Assembly: GCA_019246575.1 (NCBI GenBank)
Contig: JAFAQG010000933.1
Span: forward strand, 1-5,516
From: Acidobacteriaceae bacterium
GTDB taxonomy: Bacteria > Acidobacteriota > Terriglobia > Bryobacterales > Bryobacteraceae
Direction: 5' to 3'
DNA length: 5,516 nucleotides
In this document: piece after piece, positions 1-5,516 of the stretch
Numbering within the stretch: the stretch's first letter is position 1
Layout of the letters: every line of letters starts with the position of its first letter
Translations under genes and position numbers: made by a program
The notes under the pieces: generated by a model
Databases searched by the model: none
What the model was told of the DNA's origin: nothing
Seen by the model: the letters and a program-made list of their open reading frames with translations, nothing else

Positions 1-2
1 CT

Positions 3-416
3 CAATTGCTGAGCCGGGCGCTAGGCGAGATCCGGGTGCAGGGGAGGTTGGCGGTCGAGGTAAATGCGCCATGCGATCGCTGCCTGGAAACGGCGGCGGT
101 GGCGATCGACAAGAACTTCGATCTGGTGTATCTGCCAGTGGAGGAGACTCGATCTGGACGGGAGAATGAAATCGCGCAGGGGGCGACTGAAGTAGGTTAT
201 TACGAGGGCGCTGGATTGGAGTTGAACGATGCATTGCGCGAAGTTGTGCTATTGGCGCTCCCGATGCAAGTTATCTGCAAAGAAGCGTGCAAGGGCATTT
301 GCCCGATTTGTGGACAGAACCGCAATCAAGGCGAGTGCGGCTGTCATGCCGAAGCGATGGACGATCGCTGGAGCAAACTGAGGACATTCCGGTCCGAAAT
401 GGGGCCGAGCAACTGA
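3..416 (+). CDS. yceD: YceD/DUF177 family protein, 23S rRNA accumulation factor (5' end outside window)
   Basis: This is the C-terminal part of a YceD (DUF177) protein. Family members are needed for normal 23S rRNA accumulation in bacteria and plastids; their exact molecular activity is unsettled. The frame is open to the left edge. A TTG at 6-8 could be read as a start, but family proteins are usually about 160-180 residues and have roughly 30-45 residues before the first Cys pair, so the true start is probably upstream. Numbering from that TTG, the hallmark C-D-R-C-L-E motif is at 23-28, an acidic variable stretch at 43-60, and a conserved L-N-D-A-L-R-E-V-V-L-L-A-L-P segment at 73-86. A Cys-rich tail (C91, C95, C99, C102, C111, C113) follows, in the CKxxCKGxCPxCGxNxN style of the longer family members, possibly binding metal. 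The immediate downstream position of rpmF is the classic context for this family. The family call is firm; the start is not in the window. Confidence 0.93.
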   Translation, partial: QLLSRALGEIRVQGRLAVEVNAPCDRCLETAAVAIDKNFDLVYLPVEETRSGRENEIAQGATEVGYYEGAGLELNDALREVVLLALPMQVICKEACKGICPICGQNRNQGECGCHAEAMDDRWSKLRTFRSEMGPSN

Positions 417-475
417 AACGAGCAAGCGGCAAAAGGACCGCAAGCGGTTAAGACGAGAGAGAAGGACCAACTTAA

Positions 476-658
476 ATGCCCAATCCAAAACGACGACATT
501 CGCAACGGCGGACTTCGACGCGCCGGGCACACGATGCATTGCGCGTTCCACAACTGGCGGAGTGTCCGAACTGTCACGAAAAGATCCGGGCACACCGCGC
601 ATGCCCGCATTGCGGTAAGTACAAAGGCCGCGAAGTGATCGAAGTAGTCGAAGCGTGA
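476..658 (+). CDS. rpmF: Large ribosomal subunit protein bL32
   Basis: Ribosomal protein bL32, a small basic protein of the 50S subunit. It is 60 residues, the usual family length. The N-terminus M-P-N-P-K-R-R-H-S and the following Arg-rich stretch with R-R-A-H-D-A-L (residues 16-22) are the standard rRNA-binding portion. Four cysteines in two CxxC pairs, C30/C33 and C43/C46, form the zinc ribbon, so this is the zinc-binding (C+) form rather than the cysteine-free version some bacteria express under zinc limitation. The ATG is preceded by AAGGA at 462-466 with a 9-nt spacer, a strong ribosome binding site. The gene starts 59 bp after yceD and ends 60 bp before plsX, consistent with co-transcription as known for yceD-rpmF-plsX in Escherichia coli. 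There is nothing unusual in the coding sequence. Confidence 0.98.
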   Translation: MPNPKRRHSQRRTSTRRAHDALRVPQLAECPNCHEKIRAHRACPHCGKYKGREVIEVVEA

Positions 659-679
659 CCGGTGTTCAGGTCCTCACTT

Positions 680-695
680 CACGCTAACTAGCGTG
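680..695 (+). other. Perfect short hairpin in the rpmF-plsX gap
   Basis: CACGCT (680-685) and AGCGTG (690-695) are perfect reverse complements around an AACT loop. They give a 6-bp GC-rich stem ending 23 nt before the plsX ATG. No T-run follows (the next bases are TCTGCTAAAG), so it does not look like an intrinsic terminator. It could be an mRNA processing or stability element between the abundant L32 message and plsX, or a structure affecting plsX translation. It could also be chance. The structure is seen directly; any role is inferred. Confidence 0.4.
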
Positions 696-718
696 TCTGC
701 TAAAGCGACTCTTCGCAC

Positions 719-1729
719 ATGGTAACGATCGCGCTCGACGCCATGGGCGGCGACCACTTCCCAAGGCCGGAGGTGGAAGGCGCCCTGCAGGCCGCGAAGG
801 CTTTTGGTGTGCGAATTGTCCTCGTGGGCCGCGAGGAAACGATCCGCAAGGAACTGGACAAACATCCGGGCTGGGACTCCATGCCCATTCAGATCGAGCA
901 CGCGACGGAGCAGATCGCAATGCACGAGAGTGCCGGGCGTGCTGTTCGCGCTAAGAAAGACAGCTCTATTCGTGTGGCCTCGCGGCTGGTGCGCGAGGGC
1001 ATTGCTCAAGCCGTGGTGTCGGCGGGCAACACGGGAGCAGTGATGGCGACGGCAAAAATGGTGCAAGGAATGCTGCCGGGCGTCGATCGTCCGGCGCTTG
1101 CGAGCTCGTTCCCGACTGCCAACCGCGGGTCGGTAGTACTGATCGATGTGGGAGCGAACGTCGATTGTACGGCACACATGCTGGCGCAGTTTGCCGTTAT
1201 GGGGAGTGCTTATTCGCGGGTAATTTTTCACAACGAAAATCCGCGCGTCGCGCTGCTGTCGATCGGAGAAGAGGAGCATAAAGGAAATTCGCTGACGCAC
1301 GAAGCTTGGGAGTTACTGAAAGACGTTAAGGATGTCAATTTCGTTGGAAATGTAGAGGGCAAGGATCTATACACGGGCGACGCGGACGTGATCGTGTGTG
1401 ATGGCTTTGTGGGGAACGTCGCGCTAAAGGTAAGCGAAGGACTGGTGGATGCAATGTTTCACACGCTTCGTGAATCGCTGACCGCGACACTGACGCGGAA
1501 ACTTGGGACATATCTGGCGCAGGGCGCTTTTCGGGAGCTGAAGAAACGCGTGGATTACTCGGAATACGGAGGGGTGCCACTGCTCGGGTTGAACGGCTTG
1601 TGTGTGATATGCCACGGGCGCTCGGATGCCAAGGCGATTCGTAACGCGATACGCGTCGCGAAAGAGTTTGCCGAAGGTAAAATAAACGAACGAATTGCAT
1701 CCGAACTGGATAGCTGGGCATCTGCGTAA
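719..1729 (+). CDS. plsX: Phosphate acyltransferase PlsX (acyl-ACP:phosphate transacylase)
   Basis: PlsX converts acyl-ACP and inorganic phosphate to acyl-phosphate, the donor used by PlsY to acylate glycerol-3-phosphate at the first step of phosphatidic acid synthesis. It is a peripheral enzyme at the inner face of the cytoplasmic membrane. The 336 residues match the usual family length. Family motifs appear in order: A-L-D-A-M-G-G-D-H at 5-13, S-A-G-N-T-G-A at 101-107, D-V-G-A-N-V-D-C at 143-150, G-N-V-E-G at 210-214, [11 protein letters not shown] at 223-233, [11 protein letters not shown] at 283-293 and H-G-R-S-D-A-K-A-I at 299-307. The start is well fixed: an in-frame TAA lies at 701-703 and no other start codon lies between it and this ATG. 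No clear Shine-Dalgarno is visible (AAAGCGAC at 702-709 is at best weak), so translation may depend on context or low local structure. It lies 60 bp after rpmF, the usual neighbour. The next gene is dsbD, not the fatty-acid synthesis genes often found there. Confidence 0.98.
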   Translation: MVTIALDAMGGDHFPRPEVEGALQAAKAFGVRIVLVGREETIRKELDKHPGWDSMPIQIEHATEQIAMHESAGRAVRAKKDSSIRVASRLVREGIAQAVVSAGNTGAVMATAKMVQGMLPGVDRPALASSFPTANRGSVVLIDVGANVDCTAHMLAQFAVMGSAYSRVIFHNENPRVALLSIGEEEHKGNSLTHEAWELLKDVKDVNFVGNVEGKDLYTGDADVIVCDGFVGNVALKVSEGLVDAMFHTLRESLTATLTRKLGTYLAQGAFRELKKRVDYSEYGGVPLLGLNGLCVICHGRSDAKAIRNAIRVAKEFAEGKINERIASELDSWASA

Positions 1730-1736
1730 TTGCTAA

Positions 1737-1742
1737 TTTAGG
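1737..1742 (+). promoter_or_regulatory. Ribosome binding site that selects the dsbD start
   Basis: TTTAGG, with AGG at 1740-1742, lies 9 nt before the ATG at 1752. The in-frame TTG at 1743 directly abuts the same AGG and could not be served by it. This supports starting dsbD at 1752, giving a protein three residues shorter than the longest reading. Confidence 0.55.
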
Positions 1743-1751
1743 TTGCATTCG

Positions 1752-3668
1752 ATGCACCACGCGAAGCGAATACGTCTGACACTGATGGTTGCGGCATGCA
1801 GTGCCGCGCTGTGCTTCGCGAAAGAAGATCCGGTACAGTGGACGCTTATACCGGTCAACGGGACATCCGAAGTGGCGCCTGGCGGCAACGCCTGGTTTGA
1901 ACTGAAGGCGACCATCCAGCCAGGATGGCATCTGTATTCCCCAACGACGCCTCCGGGCGGCCCGATCATTACTAAGCTGACGCTAACTCCGAATGCTTCA
2001 ATTACTGGTAAGACGTTTTACCGCCCGCAGCCGGCTCGGAAGTTAGATCCAAATTTCAATATAGACACCGAGACTTATAGCGGGAATGCAGTGTTTCTGC
2101 TTCAAGTAGTCACGTCGAAATCGGTACCGGGAAAAGTACCCGTCGAAGCGAACGCGCGGTATCAAGCGTGCTCGGATGTGAAGTGTTTGCCGCCAGTGAA
2201 AAAAAGCGTGGCGGCGGAGCTGTCGGTGGTAGCGGGCGCTGCTGCGGTGAGTTTCGCACTGCCGGCTGGGTATATACCAGTTGCAGGCAGCTCGGACAGC
2301 ACGACAACGACGAAGGCGACCACGACGCCGGTGGTGTTTGGTTCATCCAATGCGTCTCGTGATTTGCTTCCATTTCTGCTGACTGCATTCGGGTTTGGTC
2401 TCGCTGCGCTGTTCACACCGTGTGTGTTTCCGATGATCCCGATCACGGTGTCATTCTTTTTAAATCAAGACATCGAAAAGCGCAGTGCGTGGCGTCAAGC
2501 ACTGCTGTTCTGTGTGGGTATCGTCGTCCTATTTACCGGGCTCGGTGTTCTGGTGACGGCGATCACAGGACCGTTCGGAGTTGTGCAGCTCGGATCGAGC
2601 CCGTGGGTGAATAGCTTCATAGCACTCGTATTCTTCGCGTTCGGTTTGAGCCTGCTGGGTGCGTTCGAATTGCGATTGCCGTCAGGGCTGGTCACGAGCC
2701 TCGATCGCGCCTCGCAGGGCGGCGGGTATGCGGGCACGCTGCTGATGGGGCTGACATTTTCGCTGACGTCGTTTGCGTGTATCGGGCCGATTGTGGGACC
2801 GCTGCTGATCGCTTCGGTGCAGTCGAAGGGCTTCGAGCCGGTACTTGGGATGATGTCGTTCGCGACGGGACTTGCAGCGCCGTTCTTTCTTCTCGCGCTG
2901 TTTCCCTCTTATATGCAGAGATTGCCGCGTAGCGGGATTTGGATGGTGCGCGTGAAGGTGGTGCTCGGATTCATCGTGCTTGCGGTGATGCTGAAATACA
3001 TCAGCAATGTGGACCAAGTGTTGCAGACGCACTGGCTTTCGCGCGAACGTTTCTTGGCGGCATGGATCGTGCTGTTTGCCTTACCTGGTTTGTATCTCTT
3101 CGGTATTTTGCGCATGGAAGGCGTAAATAAGGACCAGCCGGTGGGAGTAACGCGCGCACTCGTTGCAGCGCTGTTCCTGATTTTCGCCATCAGTTTAGTT
3201 CCGGGTTTGTTTGGCGCACGGTTAGGGGACCTGGACGCTTTTGTGCCGGAAGGGTCCGGTGTTTCGCTCGCCGGCACGGGAACGGAAACCGCGACAGGCA
3301 CTTGCTTCAAAAACGATCTGGACGCGGCGCTTCAGAGTGCACGCGAGCAGAACAAACTCGTTTTGGTGAACTTTACCGGATACGCGTGCACGAATTGCCA
3401 CTGGATGAAGGCGAACATGTTTACACGCTCGGAGATTCAAGCCGTGTTGAAGAATCTTGTTGTTGTCGACCTCTATACGGACGGCACCGATGCGGAATCT
3501 GAAAAGAACCAGAAACTCGAAGATCAGAAGTTCGGCACGGCATCGATTCCGTTTTATGCACTGATGGACGCCGAGCAGAACGTGATCGCGACCTTTCCGC
3601 AATTGACGCATAATGTGCAGGAGTTCCGGGCGTTTCTCGAGAAGAGACCGGTAGCGGCGCGGGGCTGA
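1752..3668 (+). CDS. dsbD: Thiol:disulfide interchange protein DsbD
   Basis: DsbD carries electrons from cytoplasmic thioredoxin across the inner membrane to periplasmic thiol proteins, supporting disulfide repair and cytochrome c maturation. The protein is 638 residues from the ATG at 1752 (E. coli DsbD is about 565). Residues 1-23 form a signal peptide (basic H-H-A-K-R-I-R, then a hydrophobic core, likely cleaved after C-F-A); V-A-A-C16 is a poor lipobox alternative. The alpha domain spans about 25-165 with C140-S-D-V-K-C145, a CX4C pair common in non-enterobacterial homologues. A Thr/Ser-rich linker at about 180-197 precedes the beta domain, which has eight predicted membrane segments (about 205-487) and the cysteines C224 (in T-P-C-V-F-P) and C343 (in F-A-C-I-G-P). 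The gamma domain (about 515-630) is thioredoxin-like, with C546-T-N-C549 and a cis-Pro candidate at P600. All three cysteine pairs are present, so it should be functional. It begins 22 bp after plsX and is probably co-transcribed with it. ScsB-like relatives share this layout, but the DsbD call is favoured. Confidence 0.95.
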   Translation: MHHAKRIRLTLMVAACSAALCFAKEDPVQWTLIPVNGTSEVAPGGNAWFELKATIQPGWHLYSPTTPPGGPIITKLTLTPNASITGKTFYRPQPARKLDPNFNIDTETYSGNAVFLLQVVTSKSVPGKVPVEANARYQACSDVKCLPPVKKSVAAELSVVAGAAAVSFALPAGYIPVAGSSDSTTTTKATTTPVVFGSSNASRDLLPFLLTAFGFGLAALFTPCVFPMIPITVSFFLNQDIEKRSAWRQALLFCVGIVVLFTGLGVLVTAITGPFGVVQLGSSPWVNSFIALVFFAFGLSLLGAFELRLPSGLVTSLDRASQGGGYAGTLLMGLTFSLTSFACIGPIVGPLLIASVQSKGFEPVLGMMSFATGLAAPFFLLALFPSYMQRLPRSGIWMVRVKVVLGFIVLAVMLKYISNVDQVLQTHWLSRERFLAAWIVLFALPGLYLFGILRMEGVNKDQPVGVTRALVAALFLIFAISLVPGLFGARLGDLDAFVPEGSGVSLAGTGTETATGTCFKNDLDAALQSAREQNKLVLVNFTGYACTNCHWMKANMFTRSEIQAVLKNLVVVDLYTDGTDAESEKNQKLEDQKFGTASIPFYALMDAEQNVIATFPQLTHNVQEFRAFLEKRPVAARG

Positions 3669-3688
3669 GCAATACCGTGGCGGTCTCT
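3643..3688 (+). other. Inverted repeat spanning the dsbD stop codon
   Basis: AGAGACCG (3643-3650) and CGGTCTCT (3681-3688) form a perfect 8-bp inverted repeat with a 30-nt loop that contains the dsbD TGA. A nested alternative, TGGCG (3678-3682) with CGCCA (3691-3695), is also possible. A T8 tract follows only at 3725-3732, about 36 nt beyond the stem, so this is not a standard intrinsic terminator. It may still mark the end of the dsbD message or stabilise its 3' end. The loop is long enough that chance is a real alternative. Confidence 0.3.
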
Positions 3689-3737
3689 CGCGCCAGGGAT
3701 GTTACTATTGCCGAAATCTGACTGTTTTTTTTCAAAT

Positions 3738-3744
3738 AGGACGG
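3738..3744 (+). promoter_or_regulatory. Candidate ribosome binding site of the secreted-protein gene
   Basis: AGGACGG is the only convincing Shine-Dalgarno-like sequence ahead of the last gene. From the AGGA core it is 4 nt to an ATA (3746, correct frame), 12 nt to a TTG (3754, wrong frame), 16 nt to an ATT (3758, correct frame) and 37 nt to the TTG at 3779 (correct frame). No option pairs a good start codon, the right frame and normal spacing. Confidence 0.4.
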
Positions 3745-3778
3745 TATACGGTCTTGCATTCCTGGCCTTTTTCACCGG

Positions 3779-5516
3779 TTGACAGCGGTTGCTTTCGCTT
3801 CCATTGCGCTGGGCGTTATTCCGCATCCGGCATCGGGGCAAAATGCCAATGCCGCGGAATTGCAGAGCGCAAGCAAAACCATCACGGACGTTGGAGAGCT
3901 GAGCAGTACGTTGGAGACTCTGTTTGGCAAGGAGCCAAAAGCCGGGACAGCCCACTGCAACGGTTACAGAATCAATACGACGCCAAATACGAAGCTTCAA
4001 TATTGGGATCCGCAAAATGGGACGCCGAAAGACATTTCTAATAACTGCATCGATGCTTGGCGGGAGGAGTCGCCGCTGATAGTCGTTTCTATTAATCCAA
4101 AGCAGTCCAAGCTCTGCCGTGTGGAGGACGCAAATACGACAGATTGTCATTCGAACGTCGCCTTTAGTACGAAGATTTTTAAATTTGAGAACCGCGAGAA
4201 AGTGCTCTTGCCTGTGTTTGTGGCTGACGATGACGGCTTACATGTCGTCAGATCGTTGATACTAAACGATGACAAAACCGGTTACTATACGGTGAACGGT
4301 ACGCCGGTGCGAGATTTACCGCCGGAATGGCGGACTGCGGGCTGGGGCGCCTCACAAAGCTTTCGCGTCGTCAGATACGAAGTGCCGCCGAAGGGTTGGA
4401 GACAGTATCAATGGGAGTCGAGCCATTATGTTTGGGCGTATCTTCTTAGACCGATTCCAAAACCCTTTAAGAATGCAAACGAAAACGGAATCGCAGTTGC
4501 GCCGGCAAAGATATTCGACACCTTTTCACTGAAACAGATGTTGGTGAGTACTTCCGCGCAGCTTGCCAGCATCAGCGGATTCAACCAGGCTTCCGTATTT
4601 GGCGGGTTAAACAACATTCAGGGAATCGAGCGGAATACGTCGTTCTTAACCGCACAGGTGACTACGACGCCCACGCCAACCATAACTTCGGCGTTGTCGA
4701 ACGGCCTGGCGAGCACGAATGCGGCCAGCAACACCATAGGCACCGTGGATAACACGTCCCAGTCGCTCGTGACTCTTCAATGCCCGCCGGGAACCCTGCC
4801 CAGCGTCGGCTCCTCGGGAGCCCAGGGGTGCGGACCCATCTCGGTCGCGACCGGCAACTCTGGAACAAGCACTGGGGGTGGCAATACCGGCGGCGGAACG
4901 AGCCTTCAAAACACATCCACCGCGGGCGCTCAGAATCAGCAAACTAGCGGATCGTCGAATAACTTGAATACAACGCAGCAGGCCAATACAACGAGCACAA
5001 CACCCGGGCAAGCTGGAATCGTTCCTCCCGTGCCGGTCTCGACGGCGCTGCCGGCGCCCACCAACGTCGGGCTTTCCGGTGCCGACTTACTCGCCGAACA
5101 GGTGGAACTCAACTCCCAGATCACAACGTTACGCATGTTGCTGCAAGGCGCCATTTCGGATCAGTACCTGCTCGAGAACAACCGGGCGACCAAGAGCCGG
5201 GCGCAGACCACCGTAGGGTTCTCCGTCAGCCTTAATCCTCCGCATCGCTTCAAACACGCGGTGGCCGAAGTCAGAGTCATCGTTCAGTCGCCGAAAGACA
5301 ACGATCCTGTAAGTGTCGTAAACCTGTTGCCTACTCAGAAGACGTATAACGTTGCGAAGGTGACCAGCCATCAAAATGCTTTCGGCGCAGGCGCGGTGAT
5401 CGAGCCCGTCAACGTCGGTGTGAGTACGGGCAAGGCCAAAGACAGGCTCTATTTGGCGAAGGATACCGACACCGTCGCCTTTCAGTTCAACCAACGCGCC
5501 CAACATCAGCGTCCAA
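3779..5516 (+). CDS. Secreted protein of unknown function, low-complexity linker (3' end outside window; start uncertain)
   Basis: I do not recognise this protein. The frame is open from a TAG at 3737-3739 to the right edge, 579 codons from the TTG at 3779 with no stop. The translation begins M-T-A-V-A-F-A-S-I-A-L-G-V-I and reaches P-H-P-A-S-G-Q, a signal-peptide hydrophobic core and cleavage region, so export is likely. The expected basic start (F-H-R) is encoded just upstream of 3779, suggesting that the true start is earlier. Residues about 25-250 form a domain with C60, C90, C113 and C123 and many aromatic residues (for example W-E-S-S-H-Y-V-W-A-Y-L-L-R at 212-224). About 293-430 is Thr/Ser/Asn/Gly/Gln-rich linker, interrupted by C335 and C351. 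About 434-470 is a predicted amphipathic helix (A-D-L-L-A-E-Q-V-E-L-N). From 477 on, alternating hydrophobic residues suggest a beta-sandwich-like region. The first in-frame ATG, at 4538, is far too late to be the start. Codons such as ATA, ACA and CTA seem commoner than in plsX. A surface, envelope or matrix-type role is only a guess. Confidence 0.8.
   Translation, partial: MTAVAFASIALGVIPHPASGQNANAAELQSASKTITDVGELSSTLETLFGKEPKAGTAHCNGYRINTTPNTKLQYWDPQNGTPKDISNNCIDAWREESPLIVVSINPKQSKLCRVEDANTTDCHSNVAFSTKIFKFENREKVLLPVFVADDDGLHVVRSLILNDDKTGYYTVNGTPVRDLPPEWRTAGWGASQSFRVVRYEVPPKGWRQYQWESSHYVWAYLLRPIPKPFKNANENGIAVAPAKIFDTFSLKQMLVSTSAQLASISGFNQASVFGGLNNIQGIERNTSFLTAQVTTTPTPTITSALSNGLASTNAASNTIGTVDNTSQSLVTLQCPPGTLPSVGSSGAQGCGPISVATGNSGTSTGGGNTGGGTSLQNTSTAGAQNQQTSGSSNNLNTTQQANTTSTTPGQAGIVPPVPVSTALPAPTNVGLSGADLLAEQVELNSQITTLRMLLQGAISDQYLLENNRATKSRAQTTVGFSVSLNPPHRFKHAVAEVRVIVQSPKDNDPVSVVNLLPTQKTYNVAKVTSHQNAFGAGAVIEPVNVGVSTGKAKDRLYLAKDTDTVAFQFNQRAQHQRP
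4655..5068 (+). other. Low-complexity linker-coding region
   Basis: This segment encodes about 138 residues dominated by Thr, Ser, Asn, Gly, Gln and Pro within the unknown secreted protein. Examples are T-T-T-P-T-P-T-I-T, S-T-G-G-G-N-T-G-G-G-T-S and L-N-T-T-Q-Q-A-N-T-T-S-T-T. It separates the Cys-containing N-terminal domain from the C-terminal helix and beta-rich region. No exact tandem DNA repeat is seen; the bias is in composition. It is best read as a flexible extracytoplasmic linker, possibly a glycosylation target. Confidence 0.6.

Noticed and set aside
422..447. Direct repeat GCAAGCGG (422-429 and 440-447) between yceD and rpmF
   Set aside because: Eight bases repeated once in a short gap is within chance, with no symmetry or known operator match.
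674..1300. 208-codon open frame on the minus strand opposite plsX
   Set aside because: It lies wholly antisense to a firmly identified plsX, its translation is rich in Arg/His and resembles no protein family, and it is explained by codon bias of the sense gene.
3708..3737. Possible promoter: TTGCCG (3708-3713) with TCAAAT (3732-3737) 18 nt downstream
   Set aside because: The -10 element is a poor match and overlaps the T8 tract; not supportable without transcript mapping.
3754..4041. 95-codon + strand frame starting at TTG 3754
   Set aside because: After the first few residues the translation is atypical (Arg/Cys/His-rich), and it overlaps the much longer frame-2 gene. Only its start codon is of interest, as discussed in the findings.
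3554..4150. 198-codon minus-strand open frame bridging the dsbD end and the next gene
   Set aside because: It overlaps the gamma domain end of dsbD and the start of the secreted-protein gene; the translation shows no family signature or sensible composition.
5129..5506. 125-codon open frame on the minus strand at the right end
   Set aside because: It is antisense to the long open + strand frame, whose signal peptide and domain-like pattern make it the better gene; the minus-strand product has no recognisable motif.
1..5516. CRISPR arrays, tRNA/rRNA genes, insertion sequences, toxin-antitoxin or defence genes
   Set aside because: No regularly spaced repeats, cloverleaf or rRNA sequence, transposase motifs or terminal inverted repeats were seen on either strand; gaps between genes are all about 110 bp or less.

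Overview
The window reads as ordinary chromosomal sequence from a Gram-negative-type bacterium with moderate to high GC. The best guess is Acidobacteriota (Terriglobia-like). That guess rests on the style of the L32 and YceD proteins, the DsbD variant with CX4C and CTNC motifs, and the long Thr/Ser/Asn/Gly-rich secreted protein at the end. It is an inference from protein style, not a database match. All supported genes lie on the + strand.

Bases 1-1729 hold the widely conserved yceD-rpmF-plsX block: the 3' part of a YceD/DUF177 gene (5' end outside the window), the complete bL32 gene, and the complete acyl-ACP:phosphate acyltransferase gene. The gaps are about 60 bp each, as in an operon coupling ribosome assembly to phospholipid synthesis. 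A compact perfect hairpin lies in the rpmF-plsX gap, and plsX has no clear Shine-Dalgarno sequence.

Bases 1752-3668 encode a complete DsbD-type thiol:disulfide interchange protein, starting 22 bp after plsX. It has a signal peptide, a periplasmic alpha domain, eight predicted membrane segments carrying the central cysteine pair, and a C-terminal thioredoxin-like domain with CTNC. It moves reducing power from the cytoplasm to the periplasm.

Bases 3669-3778 are a non-coding gap with an inverted repeat and a T8 tract. From about 3779 (possibly from 3746-3758) a reading frame stays open to the end of the window, with no stop seen. It encodes a secreted protein of unknown function: an N-terminal domain with four cysteines, a low-complexity linker, a short predicted helix, and a predicted beta-rich C-terminal region that is cut off. 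Its start is the most puzzling point: the best start codon with an upstream Shine-Dalgarno is in a different frame from the body, and removing one T from a T5 run would join them into a normal signal peptide.

No RNA gene, CRISPR array, insertion sequence, attachment site or recognisable defence system is visible. The main leads are the unknown secreted protein and its start region.
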